A stretch of 64,000 bases of DNA, taken from the NCBI RefSeq assembly GCF_003711205.1, contig NZ_CP031013.1, forward strand, positions 124,001 to 188,000, given 5' to 3'. The DNA comes from Polaromonas sp. SP1 (lineage in GTDB: Bacteria > Pseudomonadota > Gammaproteobacteria > Burkholderiales > Burkholderiaceae_C). Below are positions 43,964 through 57,170 of the stretch, one piece after another. A program made the position numbers and the translations under genes. Under the pieces are notes generated by a model that saw nothing but the letters and a program-made list of their open reading frames with translations, was not told where the DNA came from and made no database searches. Within the stretch, counting starts at the first letter, position 1. The number at the start of each line of letters is the position of its first letter.

Positions 43964-44039
43964 TGGCGACCCCACGGGGATTCGAACCCCGGTACTCACC
44001 GTGAAAGGGTGATGTCCTAGGCCTCTAGACGATGGGGTC
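43964..44039 (-). tRNA. tRNA-Glu (TTC)
   Basis: 76-base tRNA starting GACCCCATCGTCTAGAGGCC, anticodon loop with TTC (CCTTTCACGG), T-arm GGTTCGAATCC, CCA encoded. It sits close to gltX, the synthetase that charges it. Confidence 0.95.
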
Positions 44040-44115
44040 AAAACCTTGGAACTTCCGGATGGGCCCCTGCTTTCACAAAGACCCACAAAACTTCAAATTC
44101 TTCGCGACTAACTTT

Positions 44116-44191
<76 letters not shown>

Positions 44192-44231
44192 GTCAAGTTA
44201 TTGAGGTTTCCCTGCAATTGTCGAGCCTTGA

Positions 44232-44261
44232 ATTATAGCCCGAAAATTCGGCCTTTTTCAA
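44232..44261 (-). promoter_or_regulatory. Promoter of the tRNA cluster
   Basis: Minus strand: TTGAAA (44261-44256), 18 bases, TATAAT (44237-44232), followed by tRNA-Ala 40 bases on. A near-consensus strong promoter, as expected for tRNA genes, located between gltX and the cluster. Confidence 0.75.
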
Positions 44262-44265
44262 ATCC

Positions 44266-45672
44266 TCAAACAAGCTTGAGCCGGGAGACCACATCTTCGC
44301 GTTTCATGAGCTCCAGAATCGCGTCCAGCGAGGGGGTTTGCGGGGTGCCCATGACCAGCACGCGTACCGGCATGGCCAGTTGCGGCATCTTCAGGCCGGT
44401 GTCGGCCAGAACCTGCTTGATGGCGGCGGAAATCGCTGCTTTGCTCCACTCGGCGGTGCCCAGGGCCTCGGCGAGTTTGGCGAGCGCAGGACGCACGGCA
44501 TCGGTGACATGCGTCGCCACATCTTGCGGGCTGGGTTCGCCGCCGGTCACCAGCAATTTCAGCCAGCCGGCCAATTCAACCAGCGTGCTGCAGCGGTCCT
44601 TGAACAGGCCGCAACCGCGGACAACGTGCGCGGCATCCAGGCCTGTGACGCCCTGCGCCGCCAGGAAGGGCGCAACGGCTTCGGCCAGTTTGTCGTCAGC
44701 CATGGCCTTGAGGTGCTGGGCATTGACCCAGCGCAGCTTGGCTTCGTCGAACTGCGCGGCGCTTTTGCCGAGGTGGTCGAGGTTGAACCAGGCAATGAAT
44801 TGCTCGCGGCTGAAAATTTCGTCGTCGCCGTGGCTCCAGCCCAGGCGCGCCAGGTAATTGACCATGGCATCAGGCAGATAGCCTTCGGCGGCGTACTGCG
44901 TCACCGGCTTGGCACCGTTGCGCTTGCTGAGTTTTTCGCCCTGCTCGTTGAGCACGGTCGGCAGGTGGGCGTACACCGGCGGCTCTTTACCCAGCGCCTT
45001 GAAGATGTTGATCTGGCGCGGCGTGTTGTTCACATGGTCGTCGCCGCGGATCACATGGGTCATGGCCATGTCGATGTCGTCGACCACCACGCAGAAGTTA
45101 TAGGTCGGCGTGCCGTCCGGCCGCGCGATCACCAGGTCGTCAAGCTCGTCGTTGCTGATCTCGATGCGGCCTTTGACCTTGTCGTCCCACACCACGCTGC
45201 CGCCTTGCGGGTTCATGAAGCGCAGCACCGGCTGTACGCCTTCGGGCACGGGTGGCAGGGTCTTGCCCGGCGCGGGGCGCCAGGTGCCGTCATAACGCGG
45301 TTTTTCCTTGGCGGCCATCTGCTTTTCGCGCAGCGCATCCAGCTCGGCCACGCTCATGTAGCAGGGGTAGACCAGGCCGTCTTTCTGCATCTGCGCGAGC
45401 ACGGCCTTGTAGCGGTCCATGCGCTGCATCTGGAAGAACGGGCCTTCGTCGTGGTTCAGGCCCAGCCAGCGCATGCCTTCGATGATGACGTCGACGGCTT
45501 CCTGGCTGGAGCGCTCGACATCGGTGTCTTCGATGCGCAGGATGAAATCGCCGCCGGTGGCGCGAGCAAACGCCCAGGGATACAGCGCCGAGCGGATATT
45601 GCCGAGGTGGATGAATCCGGTCGGTGAAGGGGCGAAACGTGTTCTGGTTTTTGGGGTCATGGGGGCAGTCAT
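44266..45672 (-). CDS. gltX: Glutamyl-tRNA synthetase
   Basis: 468-residue class I synthetase charging tRNA-Glu. [19 protein letters not shown] holds the HIGH-type motif and EKLSKRNGA the KMSKS loop. ATG at 45672 overlaps the metZ TGA; a second ATG at 45660 is possible. Length normal for the family. Confidence 0.96.
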   Translation of the reverse strand: MTAPMTPKTRTRFAPSPTGFIHLGNIRSALYPWAFARATGGDFILRIEDTDVERSSQEAVDVIIEGMRWLGLNHDEGPFFQMQRMDRYKAVLAQMQKDGLVYPCYMSVAELDALREKQMAAKEKPRYDGTWRPAPGKTLPPVPEGVQPVLRFMNPQGGSVVWDDKVKGRIEISNDELDDLVIARPDGTPTYNFCVVVDDIDMAMTHVIRGDDHVNNTPRQINIFKALGKEPPVYAHLPTVLNEQGEKLSKRNGAKPVTQYAAEGYLPDAMVNYLARLGWSHGDDEIFSREQFIAWFNLDHLGKSAAQFDEAKLRWVNAQHLKAMADDKLAEAVAPFLAAQGVTGLDAAHVVRGCGLFKDRCSTLVELAGWLKLLVTGGEPSPQDVATHVTDAVRPALAKLAEALGTAEWSKAAISAAIKQVLADTGLKMPQLAMPVRVLVMGTPQTPSLDAILELMKREDVVSRLKLV

Positions 45673-46883
45673 GCGATGAGGCTCAGGCCGCGGGACAGGT
45701 CGGCCTTGATGTCGTCCACGTGGTCCAGCCCGACAGCCAGGCGAACCAGGCTCTGGCCGATGCCGGCGGCCTGGCGCTGCTCTTCGCTCAGGCGTCCGTG
45801 CGAGGTGGTGGCGGAATGGCTGATGATGGTTTTGGTGTCGCCCAGGTTGGTCGCGATGCTCAGCACTTGCGTGCTGTTGATCACCTTGAAGGCGTTGGCG
45901 CGCGCCGCTTCCGGCGTGTCGCCGCGTACATCGAACGACAACACCGCGCCGCCCAGGCCCGACTGCTGGCGCATGGCCAGCTCGTGCTGCGGGTGCGACG
46001 CGAGGCCGGGGTAATACACGCGCGACACGGCGGGCTGCGTTTCAAGCCACTTCGCGACGGCCAGGGCGTTGGCGCTCTGGGCCTGCATGCGGATGTTCAG
46101 CGTCTCCAGGCCCTTGAGCACGACCCAGGCGTTAAACGGCGCCAACGTCATGCCGGCGGTGCGCACGATCGGGCCGAACACGTCGACGATCAGTTTGGAC
46201 GGGCCGCAGAGCGCGCCCGCCATGACGCGGCCCTGGCCGTCCAGGTACTTGGTGCCCGAATGCATGACGAGGTCGGCGCCGAATTCGACCGGCCGCTGCA
46301 GGGCGGGCGAGCAAAAGCAGTTGTCGACTGCCAGCAGCGCGCCCACGCTGTGCGCCAGGTCGGCCAGCGCGGCGATGTCGCACACTTCGGTCAGCGGATT
46401 GGTGGGCGTTTCGGCAAACAACAGCTTGGTCGTCGGGCGCAGTGCGGCTTTCCATTCGGCCACATCGGTTTGCGACACAAAAATCGTCTCGACGCCGAAC
46501 TTGCCGAACTCGCGGCCGATGAGCGCAATCGTCGAGCCGAACATCGAGCGCGAGCAGATGACGTGGTCGCCGGACTTCAACAGCCCCATGCACATCATCA
46601 GGATGGCGCCCATGCCGGTCGAGGCGCCGATGGCGGCTTCCGTGCCTTCCATGGCGGCCAGGCGGCGTTCAAAACTGGTGACCGTCGGGTTGGACGTGCG
46701 GGCGTAGGTGTAGCCCTCCGTCGGGTCGGCAAAGCGCCGCGCCGAGGTCTCTGCGTCGGGCTGCACAAAACCGCTGGTCAAATACAGCGCTTCGGAGTTT
46801 TCACCGTGCTGGCTGGGATCCACCGCCACGCGCACGGCCAGCGTGTCGCGGTGCAGGTTGCCGGGCAGTTGTTTCTTCGTCAT
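45669..46883 (-). CDS. metZ: O-succinylhomoserine sulfhydrylase
   Basis: 404-residue PLP enzyme of the Cys/Met-metabolism family forming homocysteine directly from O-succinylhomoserine and sulfide. The PLP Lys is in [35 protein letters not shown] and [17 protein letters not shown] are family blocks. The start [20 protein letters not shown] fits the ATG at 46883. It lies 4 bases after purF, in the usual betaproteobacterial purF-metZ pair. Confidence 0.94.
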   Translation of the reverse strand: MTKKQLPGNLHRDTLAVRVAVDPSQHGENSEALYLTSGFVQPDAETSARRFADPTEGYTYARTSNPTVTSFERRLAAMEGTEAAIGASTGMGAILMMCMGLLKSGDHVICSRSMFGSTIALIGREFGKFGVETIFVSQTDVAEWKAALRPTTKLLFAETPTNPLTEVCDIAALADLAHSVGALLAVDNCFCSPALQRPVEFGADLVMHSGTKYLDGQGRVMAGALCGPSKLIVDVFGPIVRTAGMTLAPFNAWVVLKGLETLNIRMQAQSANALAVAKWLETQPAVSRVYYPGLASHPQHELAMRQQSGLGGAVLSFDVRGDTPEAARANAFKVINSTQVLSIATNLGDTKTIISHSATTSHGRLSEEQRQAAGIGQSLVRLAVGLDHVDDIKADLSRGLSLIA

Positions 46884-46887
46884 GGGC

Positions 46888-48417
<1,530 letters not shown>

Positions 48418-48451
48418 GGTGTTCCGATCATGAAGAGTTGACTCTTGAAAG

Positions 48452-48937
48452 TTAAATTAAATACTTGGCAAACTGTTCAGGCAGCAGGGGCTTCAGGGCG
48501 TGCAACGTGGCCGTCAGCAACGGCGCGCCCTTTGATTCCTGCCACCAGCTGCCGGATTTGAGCGCCGTCATGTTGATCACGACAGCCGCAGCCAGCAGCA
48601 AAATAATTCCGCGCAGCGCGCCAAAGGCGGCGCCGAACACCCGGTCTACCGGCGCCAGGCCGATGGCGGCCACCAGCTTTTTCACCAGAAACGCCAGCAG
48701 CCCCGCCGCGAACACCGAGGCAATAAAAATCAGCACAAAAGCCGCCGCGTAACGCACGGGGTCAGAAGCCGACTGCACCGGCAAGCGGGTGGCCAGGTCA
48801 GGCGCAAACCATTGCGCCACATAAAACGACACCGCCCAGCCCAGCACCGACAAAACCTCATACACCAGCCCGCGCCATGCGCCCAGCAGCATGGAAAACA
48901 CCAGCACCCCCAGCAAAACCCAGTCAACAGCTGTCAC
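48452..48937 (-). CDS. cvpA: CvpA family inner-membrane protein
   Basis: 161-residue protein with four helices, beginning TAVDWVLLGVLVFSMLLGAW and including LGWAVSFYVAQWFAP and DRVFGAAFGALRGIILLLAA, the CvpA pattern. Linked to colicin V export and envelope/bile tolerance in enteric bacteria; molecular role unclear. GTG start without an evident Shine-Dalgarno, 18 bases after the SPOR gene, suggesting translational coupling. Confidence 0.92.
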   Translation of the reverse strand: MTAVDWVLLGVLVFSMLLGAWRGLVYEVLSVLGWAVSFYVAQWFAPDLATRLPVQSASDPVRYAAAFVLIFIASVFAAGLLAFLVKKLVAAIGLAPVDRVFGAAFGALRGIILLLAAAVVINMTALKSGSWWQESKGAPLLTATLHALKPLLPEQFAKYLI

Positions 48938-48955
48938 AGAACAACGGAGTACTTA

Positions 48956-49738
48956 TTACAAGGTCAGGATGGCTGCCGGCAAATCAAGGGTCTTGATCTT
49001 GCTGGCGGCTTTTTCGGCCTCGGCCCTGCTCGCAAATGGGCCCACACGGACCCGGATTCGCTTGCCGTCCTTGGTTTCAGCCACTTGGGTATAGGTTTTG
49101 AGGCCGGCTTTTTCGACCTTCTGGCGCGCTTCGCGGGCCTTGGCGTCTTCGGCGAAGGCGCCGACCTGCACCACAAAGCGGCCTTCGGCCTCGGCGGCGG
49201 CAGGCTTGGCCGCCGGCGGCGCAGTGCCGTTGAGCAGTGCGCTGGCGCGCGCGGCGTCGTCGGGCTTGGCCGCTGGCTTGGCGGCCGGCTTCGGCTCAGG
49301 CTTCACTTCGGGTTTCGGCTCAGGTTTGGGCTGCGGTTTTGCTTCGTTTTTGATAGCAGCAGGTGCAGATGCAGCCTGGGCTGGAGCCGGATTTGATGCA
49401 AGGATTTCTTCCTTGGGCGACAAGCTGGCGTTGGCCGCTACCTTGTCGGCGGGCTTTGGCGTGGCGGCCGGCGCTGTGGCCGCGGCAGGCGCCGGCACTG
49501 CCAGCGGCTTGACCGTGCCCTTGCCGGGAATTTCAATCGGGATGTCGACCGGGACCGGCCGGGGCTGGGTGTCGAACACCAGCGGAAACCCCACCACGCC
49601 GATCAGCACCAGCACGGCAGAGCCGATCAGGCGGTGTTTGGCGCGTTTGCGGATCACTTCCACGCTTTCCGTTTGAGCGGCTGACCCGGCGTTGGGAGCA
49701 GCGTTGGAGCCGCCCCGGCGGAAGTTGAAAAACGGCAT
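48956..49738 (-). CDS. SPOR domain cell-division protein, DedD-like
   Basis: 260 residues: short cytoplasmic tail, one membrane helix (LIGSAVLVLIGVVGFPLVF), a periplasmic Ala/Pro/Lys-rich linker of about 110 residues (PKPEPKPEVKPEPKPAAK) and a C-terminal SPOR domain (RFVVQVGAFAEDAKAREARQ to the end) that binds denuded septal peptidoglycan. Linker residues about 114-131 are encoded by a palindromic element. Position between folC and cvpA is the usual one for dedD. Confidence 0.88.
   Translation of the reverse strand: MPFFNFRRGGSNAAPNAGSAAQTESVEVIRKRAKHRLIGSAVLVLIGVVGFPLVFDTQPRPVPVDIPIEIPGKGTVKPLAVPAPAAATAPAATPKPADKVAANASLSPKEEILASNPAPAQAASAPAAIKNEAKPQPKPEPKPEVKPEPKPAAKPAAKPDDAARASALLNGTAPPAAKPAAAEAEGRFVVQVGAFAEDAKAREARQKVEKAGLKTYTQVAETKDGKRIRVRVGPFASRAEAEKAASKIKTLDLPAAILTL
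49346..49398 (-). repeat. Palindromic element inserted in-frame in the SPOR gene
   Basis: On the gene strand: atccGGCTccAGCCCa, 18 bases, then GCTATCaaaaacg. Translated NPAPAQAASAPAAIKNEA, in the same frame as waaA and waaC copies. It lies in the disordered linker. Confidence 0.65.
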
Positions 49739-49807
49739 GGTGTGGCTTGGATCCGATAAGGGTGACGTCGACGGTGAACGCGGGCTGAAAGCCCTCGAAA
49801 AAACGCT

Positions 49808-51118
49808 TCAGGGGGCCAGGTGCGGGGCCGAAAGACGGGGCACACCGTCCTTCAAAATGCCGCCCACCGTGTAGAACGAGCCGAACACGACAATTCTATC
49901 AGCGGGGGTCGCGGCCTTGACCGCCGCCTGCAGGGCCGCTTCGGGGGATTTGTAAGTGCCGGCGGTCGCGTCCGGCCGGGTGTTGGCGGCCGTCCACTTC
50001 GCCTGCAAATCGGCCGCCGATGCGGCCCGCGGCGTCGGCAAATCGGTGAAATACCACTTGTCGATAAGCGGCCCCACCCGCGCCAGCATGGGGGCGAGGT
50101 CCTTGTCGGCCATGGCGCCGAACACCGCATGGGTGCAGGGGTAAAAACCCATGGCGTCCAGGTTCTCCGCCAGCGCGGCCACCGAATGCGGGTTGTGCGC
50201 CACGTCCAGCACCAGCGTGGGCTGGCCGGGGACGATCTGGAAGCGCCCGGGCAGCTCGACCATCGACAGGCCGTTGCGCACGGCCTGGGCCGTCACCGGC
50301 AGGCGCTCACGCAGGGCCGTCAGCGCCGCCAGCACGCCCGAGGCATTGACCAGCTGGTTGGCGCCGCGCAGCGCCGGGTACGCCAGCCCGGCATAACGGC
50401 GCCCGCGCCCGGCCCAGCCCCATTGCTGCTTGTCGCCCGAAAAGTTGAAGTCCGTGCCGAAGCGCCACAAGTCAGCGCCCACTGCGGCGGCGTGGTCAAC
50501 AACGCTTTGTGGCGGCACCGGGTCGCTCACGATGACCGGCTTGCCGGCGCGCATGATGCCGGCTTTTTCGCGGCCTATGCTTTCGCGGTCGGGGCCGAGG
50601 TATTCCATGTGGTCCAGGTCGATGCTGGTGATCACCGCGCAATCGGCGTCCAGCATGTTGACGGCGTCCAGCCGCCCGCCCAGGCCGACTTCGAGCACGA
50701 CGACGTCGAGCTTGGCACTGGCCAGCAACTGCAGGATGGCCAGCGTGGTGAACTCAAAGTAGGTCAGCGAAATATCTTCGCCGTTTTGGGTCCTGGCCCG
50801 CTCCACCAGTTCAAAGTTCGCTATCAAATCAGGAGCACTGACGATATCGCCGCGCACCCGGCAGCGCTCTTCAAAATGCACCAGGTGCGGTGAGGTGAAG
50901 ACGCCGGTGCGGTAGCCGGCCTGCAGCAGGATGGCCTCGAGCATCGCGCAGGTCGAGCCTTTGCCGTTGGTGCCAGCGACCGTGATGATGGGGCAGTCAA
51001 AAGCCAGTCCCATGCGTTTGGCCACCGCGCTGATGCGGGTCAGGCCCATGTCGATGCCGACGGGGTGCAGGTGCTCGCAGTAGGCGAGCCAGTCGTCGAG
51101 GGTTGTCAGTTGTTTCAT
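49808..51118 (-). CDS. folC: Folylpolyglutamate synthase/dihydrofolate synthase
   Basis: 436-residue Mur-ligase-like enzyme joining glutamate to dihydropteroate and folates. ATP loop VAGTNGKGSTCAML, GVFTSPHLVHFEERCRV, LTYFEFTTLAILQLLA, VLEVGLGGRLDAVN and VLDVAHNPHS are canonical. Residues SAPDLIANFEL include a half-match to the palindromic element (50818-50840). Start at the ATG at 51118 (MKQLTTLDDWLAYCEHLHP). Confidence 0.95.
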   Translation of the reverse strand: MKQLTTLDDWLAYCEHLHPVGIDMGLTRISAVAKRMGLAFDCPIITVAGTNGKGSTCAMLEAILLQAGYRTGVFTSPHLVHFEERCRVRGDIVSAPDLIANFELVERARTQNGEDISLTYFEFTTLAILQLLASAKLDVVVLEVGLGGRLDAVNMLDADCAVITSIDLDHMEYLGPDRESIGREKAGIMRAGKPVIVSDPVPPQSVVDHAAAVGADLWRFGTDFNFSGDKQQWGWAGRGRRYAGLAYPALRGANQLVNASGVLAALTALRERLPVTAQAVRNGLSMVELPGRFQIVPGQPTLVLDVAHNPHSVAALAENLDAMGFYPCTHAVFGAMADKDLAPMLARVGPLIDKWYFTDLPTPRAASAADLQAKWTAANTRPDATAGTYKSPEAALQAAVKAATPADRIVVFGSFYTVGGILKDGVPRLSAPHLAP

Positions 51119-51157
51119 ACAGCCCAGCATTGTCGCGCAGGGCCTAAAACCCCGGGC

Positions 51158-52225
<1,068 letters not shown>

Positions 52226-52235
52226 TCATTCTGCG

Positions 52236-52285
52236 ATTTGCTATTGAATTGATAGCTACCAGCCTATACAGCGCTTGGGCAAAAC
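52236..52285 (-). repeat. Palindromic element, intergenic copy E
   Basis: Minus strand: tttGCCCaag, 12 bases, aGGCTggt then AGCTATcaattcaATAGC. The GGGCT..AGCCC hairpin is degenerate. It ends 51 bases before the ArsC-like start. Confidence 0.6.
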
Positions 52286-52335
52286 GGATTTTTTCCTTAA
52301 ATTTTTCTGCCAAAGAAATCTGCCAAAATCGCCCC

Positions 52336-52683
52336 ATGATCATTCTTTACGGCATTCCCAACTGCGACACCGTCAAAAAAGCCCGCGCATGGCTTGGCGA
52401 CCAGGGCGTGGACTATCAATTCCACGATTTCAAGAAGAGCGGCGTTCCCGCGGACCAGCTTGCGCGCTGGACTGAAGCGGCCGGATGGGAAAAGGTGCTC
52501 AACCGCAAGGGCACGACCTGGCGCAAGCTGGATGCAGCCGAGCAGGCCGGCGTGCACGACAGCGGCAGCGCCCGGGCCCTGATGCTGGCCAACCCCAGCG
52601 TCATCAAGCGCCCGGTGGTGGACTGGGGCAAGAAGGGCATCACGGTCGGGTTTGATGCGGCGGACTGGGCGGCGCGGATTTAA
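52336..52683 (+). CDS. ArsC/Spx family reductase (YffB-like)
   Basis: 115-residue thioredoxin-fold protein. MIILYGIPNCDTVKKARAWL has the single catalytic-type Cys (C10); RKGTTWRKLD and NPSVIKRPVVDWGKKGITVG complete the YffB pattern. Related to arsenate reductases but without arsenic genes nearby; true arsenate reduction is doubtful. Start is the ATG at 52336. Confidence 0.85.
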   Translation: MIILYGIPNCDTVKKARAWLGDQGVDYQFHDFKKSGVPADQLARWTEAAGWEKVLNRKGTTWRKLDAAEQAGVHDSGSARALMLANPSVIKRPVVDWGKKGITVGFDAADWAARI

Positions 52684-52917
52684 GCGCCTCGGAAAATCGG
52701 GGTGCGTGCTTTTGTCACGCTTTAGCCCGCTTTACGCCCAATATCGTGGTTTTTCTGCCTTTCTACTCCTTACAGCTTTACCACCGATTTACCGAACTTG
52801 GCGGCCCAAAACGACTCTGACTTACTAAAATCGGGATTGCCGCCGGAGCACCCTCCGCACCACCGGCCAGCCCTCCAGCGGCGCAACTTCAGCCATTTGC
52901 TGAAAAAGGTTTGAATC

Positions 52918-53634
52918 ATGAAAAAAGCACTTGTCCTCTCCACCCTCGCCGCAGCCACCGGTTTTGCGGCCGTGCCCGCCTCCGCCATGGACATCCTGGC
53001 GCGCGTGATCTCCAGCACGCCGGTGGTCCAGCAAGTGGCCGTGCCGCGCCAGGTCTGCAGCAACCAGCCCGTCATCACGCAGGCCCCCAGTTCCGGCGCG
53101 GGCGCGCTGATGGGTGCGCTGGCAGGCGGCGCCGTCGGTAACGCCATCGGCAACGGCGGCGGCCGGGCGGCGGCCACCGTGCTCGGCCTGGTCGGCGGCG
53201 CCATGATCGGCGACCGCATCGAGGGCAACAACACCCAGGTCCAGAACATGCAGCAATGCACGACGCAGACCTATTACGAAAACCGCCCCAGCCACTACAA
53301 CGTGGTCTACGAATACCAGGGCACGCAGTACAACACCCAGATGGCCACCGACCCCGGCCAGTACGTGCGCCTGCAGGTCACGCCGGTCGGCGCCATGGCG
53401 CCGGCGCCGCAGACCTTCCAGTCGGCCCCGCAACCCCAGACCTATGTGGAACCCGCGCAGCAGGGCTATGTGGTTCAGCAACCCGTGACCTACGTGCAGC
53501 CTGCGTATGTGCAGCCAGCGGTTTACCCTGCTTACTACCCACGCCCTTACTACCAGCCTTATTACGCACCGATCGGCCTGTCGCTGAACTTCGGCTACAG
53601 CCGGGGTTATGGCGGGCACCGCCACTGGCGTTAA
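52918..53634 (+). CDS. Exported glycine-zipper 2TM protein
   Basis: 238 residues: signal peptide (ending AVPASA), a glycine-zipper segment of two hydrophobic stretches (GALMGALAGGAVGNAIGNGG; VLGLVGGAMIGDRIEG), then a soluble domain and a Pro/Tyr/Gln-rich tail (YVQPAYVQPAVYPAYYPRPY). Two Cys (QVCSNQP, MQQCTTQ) may pair. Related to SlyB-like/17 kDa surface-antigen proteins but with no lipobox. Outer-envelope structural role inferred. Confidence 0.8.
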   Translation: MKKALVLSTLAAATGFAAVPASAMDILARVISSTPVVQQVAVPRQVCSNQPVITQAPSSGAGALMGALAGGAVGNAIGNGGGRAAATVLGLVGGAMIGDRIEGNNTQVQNMQQCTTQTYYENRPSHYNVVYEYQGTQYNTQMATDPGQYVRLQVTPVGAMAPAPQTFQSAPQPQTYVEPAQQGYVVQQPVTYVQPAYVQPAVYPAYYPRPYYQPYYAPIGLSLNFGYSRGYGGHRHWR

Positions 53635-53667
53635 AAAAACGGCCGGAACCGCCGGTTTCGGTTGAAT

Positions 53668-53700
53668 AAAAAAAGGGGCGTTTCAAACGCCCCTTTTTGT
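53668..53700. terminator. Bidirectional terminator
   Basis: aaaaaaaGGGGCGTTT-caAACGCCCCttttt hairpin with A and T tracts on both sides, between the converging glycine-zipper and anti-sigma genes. Confidence 0.85.
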
Positions 53701-53730
53701 TGTCCGCCCGTAATGGCGATGCTGATGGTT

Positions 53731-54516
53731 TTATTTCGGCGTCTCGATGAGCGCGCCCTTGAACAGCAGTGGCCCGGTCGCCGCCGTGCCCGGCGGCACG
53801 CCGCCCTTGGGCTCCAGCGTGATGGCCAGACCCGGAACCTGCCGCATGTCGGTGTCCGCGACCTTCAGGCGGGCTACCCCATCCGAACCCATCACACCCA
53901 GCGACTTGGGCGCTACACCCGCCGCAGCCGGCAGGGCCCACAGCTCCAGGGACTTGTCAGGCGGCTCCCTGAAATTGCCCACGCGTTTGAGCACCAGCGA
54001 TTTGTTCTTGGGATCAAAAGTCACCAGCAGCGATGCCGATGCCTTGTCGTCCGTCAGCACGGCCACGTATTCGATGGCCGGCGTCGCCGTCAGTTTGGCG
54101 GTCAGCTCGCTCACCTGCCCGCTCAGGCGGCCATTCACATTCAGCCCGACCACAACAGCCGCCACGGTGGCAATCGCACCGGCCGCCGCGCCGCCGCGCC
54201 ACAGGCCCAGGCTGGCCCACAAGCCGCCCGCCGCAGCAGCCGGCGTTGCCGCACGCGCTGCCTGCATGGCCCGCGCCTCTTTGTCGGCCTTGACGAGGTT
54301 TTCAATGCGCTTCCACACGGCCGGGCTGGGCGCCTCCTGCGCTTGCAGTTCGGCCACGGATGCCAAACGGCCTTGCCAGATCAGCGCCGCGGCGCGCAAG
54401 GGCGCGTTGTCGCGTGCCAAAGCCTCAAAGCGCCGGCGTGCGCCACCGCGCAGCGTGCCCAGCGCGTAGCTGGCCGCCAGTTGGTCCATCAGGGAGGGGT
54501 TGTTTTGCAAATTCAT
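53731..54516 (-). CDS. Anti-sigma factor, RskA family
   Basis: 261 residues. N-terminal anti-sigma domain (DQLAASYALGTLRGGARRRF, WQGRLASVAELQAQ), one membrane helix (AAAGAIATVAAVVVGLNV) and a periplasmic RskA C-terminal domain (EPPDKSLELWALPAAAGVAP, ending LLFKGALIETPK). It should hold the ECF sigma factor encoded immediately upstream at the membrane until proteolysis. Start ATG overlaps the sigma stop by one base (TAATG). Confidence 0.9.
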   Translation of the reverse strand: MNLQNNPSLMDQLAASYALGTLRGGARRRFEALARDNAPLRAAALIWQGRLASVAELQAQEAPSPAVWKRIENLVKADKEARAMQAARAATPAAAAGGLWASLGLWRGGAAAGAIATVAAVVVGLNVNGRLSGQVSELTAKLTATPAIEYVAVLTDDKASASLLVTFDPKNKSLVLKRVGNFREPPDKSLELWALPAAAGVAPKSLGVMGSDGVARLKVADTDMRQVPGLAITLEPKGGVPPGTAATGPLLFKGALIETPK

Positions 54517-55091
54517 TACGCGAACCTCGCCATGCAGCCGCGCAGCTGTTCAAGTCCGCGGCGGATCCAGGTCTTGACCGTACCCAGCGGCAGCTTCAGC
54601 TGCTCGGCCAGCTCACCATGGCTCAGGTCGCGCAAATACGCCAGGCTCACCACCTCGCGCTGCTTGTGCTCGAGCTGGCCCAGGCACTGGTGCAAAGCCC
54701 AGGCCTGTTCGCTGGCCTGGGTGGTGTCCATCGGGTTGGGCGAGTCGCCCGCCACGGTGTCAGAGATCACGTCGTCGAGTTCCTGCATCAGGTCGGCCCG
54801 GTCAGAGGCCCGGCGCCGTAAAAAATCAAGGCCGCGGCTGCGCACCACCAGACCCATCCAGGCCATGGGCGGCGAGAGGGTGGATTTGTAGTCGCCCGCG
54901 ATGCGCCAGATATTGAGAAAAGCCTCTTGCAGCACGTCTTCGGCCCATTCGCGGTTGGTCACCACGCGCACCGCCACGCCGTAAAGCTTGGACGAGGTCA
55001 GCTCGTACAGCTCCCGCAGGGCCGACTCATCGGCTTGGGCCACACGGTCAATAAGTGCGATCAATTGGATATCCGGGCTTTCTGGTTTCAT
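54516..55091 (-). CDS. ECF RNA polymerase sigma factor (SigK-like)
   Basis: 191-residue group 4 sigma factor: region 2 ESALRELYELTSSKLYGVAV and EWAEDVLQEAFLNIW, region 4 REVVSLAYLRDLSHGELAEQ and GTVKTWIRRGLEQLR. Pairing with a membrane RskA-type anti-sigma places it with the SigK/RpoE-like group. ATG at 55091 chosen. The target promoters are not obvious in this window. Confidence 0.92.
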   Translation of the reverse strand: MKPESPDIQLIALIDRVAQADESALRELYELTSSKLYGVAVRVVTNREWAEDVLQEAFLNIWRIAGDYKSTLSPPMAWMGLVVRSRGLDFLRRRASDRADLMQELDDVISDTVAGDSPNPMDTTQASEQAWALHQCLGQLEHKQREVVSLAYLRDLSHGELAEQLKLPLGTVKTWIRRGLEQLRGCMARFA

Positions 55092-55304
55092 GCAGCCATT
55101 GTGAGGGATCAGCCGGAAATCGAAAATCAGCGAAAACACGGCAGGACATACCTCAAATACGCCATACAGGCCCAAACGGATTCACCGCCAGCCGGGCAAA
55201 AGGCCTCGGTGACCTAAAATCAGCGGTTTGGCGCTCTGCGGGGCCTCTGTGGGGCCCCTGCAACACACACCCTCTTCACCTTCTTTTATCGTCAGCACCT
55301 TTCC

Positions 55305-55631
55305 ATGCCCACCGAAAAAATCGACAACGTCAGCGTCAGCACCCAGGCCAATGTGTACTTTGACGGCAAATGCGTCAGCCACGGCATCACTTTTGCCGAC
55401 GGCACCAAAAAATCGGTCGGCGTGATCCTGCCGGCCAGCCTGACCTTCAACACCGGCGCGCCCGAGATCATGGAATGCGTGGCCGGCGCCTGCGAATACA
55501 AGCTGGCCGGCAGCGATGAATGGGTGAGGTCTTCGGCAGGCGAAAAATTCAGCGTGCCGGGCAACGCCAAATTCGAGATCCGCGTGGCCGCCGGCGAAGC
55601 CGCGTATCACTACATCTGCCACTTCGGTTAA
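55305..55631 (+). CDS. ppnP: Pyrimidine/purine nucleoside phosphorylase PpnP
   Basis: 108-residue single-domain cupin of the PpnP (formerly DUF1255/YaiE) family, which phosphorolyses several nucleosides. DNVSVSTQANVYFDGKCVSH, GVILPASLTFNTGAPEIMEC and SSAGEKFSVPGNAKFEIRV are the family blocks. It stands between the divergent sigma gene and argG. Confidence 0.93.
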   Translation: MPTEKIDNVSVSTQANVYFDGKCVSHGITFADGTKKSVGVILPASLTFNTGAPEIMECVAGACEYKLAGSDEWVRSSAGEKFSVPGNAKFEIRVAAGEAAYHYICHFG

Positions 55632-55659
55632 GAAACGCCAGACTCACCAAACCGCTCCT

Positions 55660-57049
<1,390 letters not shown>

Positions 57050-57069
57050 ACTGAGATAGGCCCAATAAT

Positions 57070-57096
57070 GAAGCCCGCGAACGCGGGCTTTTTTCA
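57070..57096 (+). terminator. Terminator after argG
   Basis: AAGCCCGCG-aa-CGCGGGCTTttttt, 21 bases after the argG stop. It marks the left edge of the defence-type island. Confidence 0.9.
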
Positions 57097-57170
57097 TCAT
57101 CAAAATAGTTTCCAACTAGAAAGCCACCGGTCGGCTCGCCTCAAGGATATTCAACACAAGTGCCACACTA

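Noticed and set aside
52336..52683. Arsenate reductase as a firm function
   Set aside because: Sequence is YffB-like with a single N-terminal Cys and there are no arsenic-resistance neighbours, so only the family is stated.
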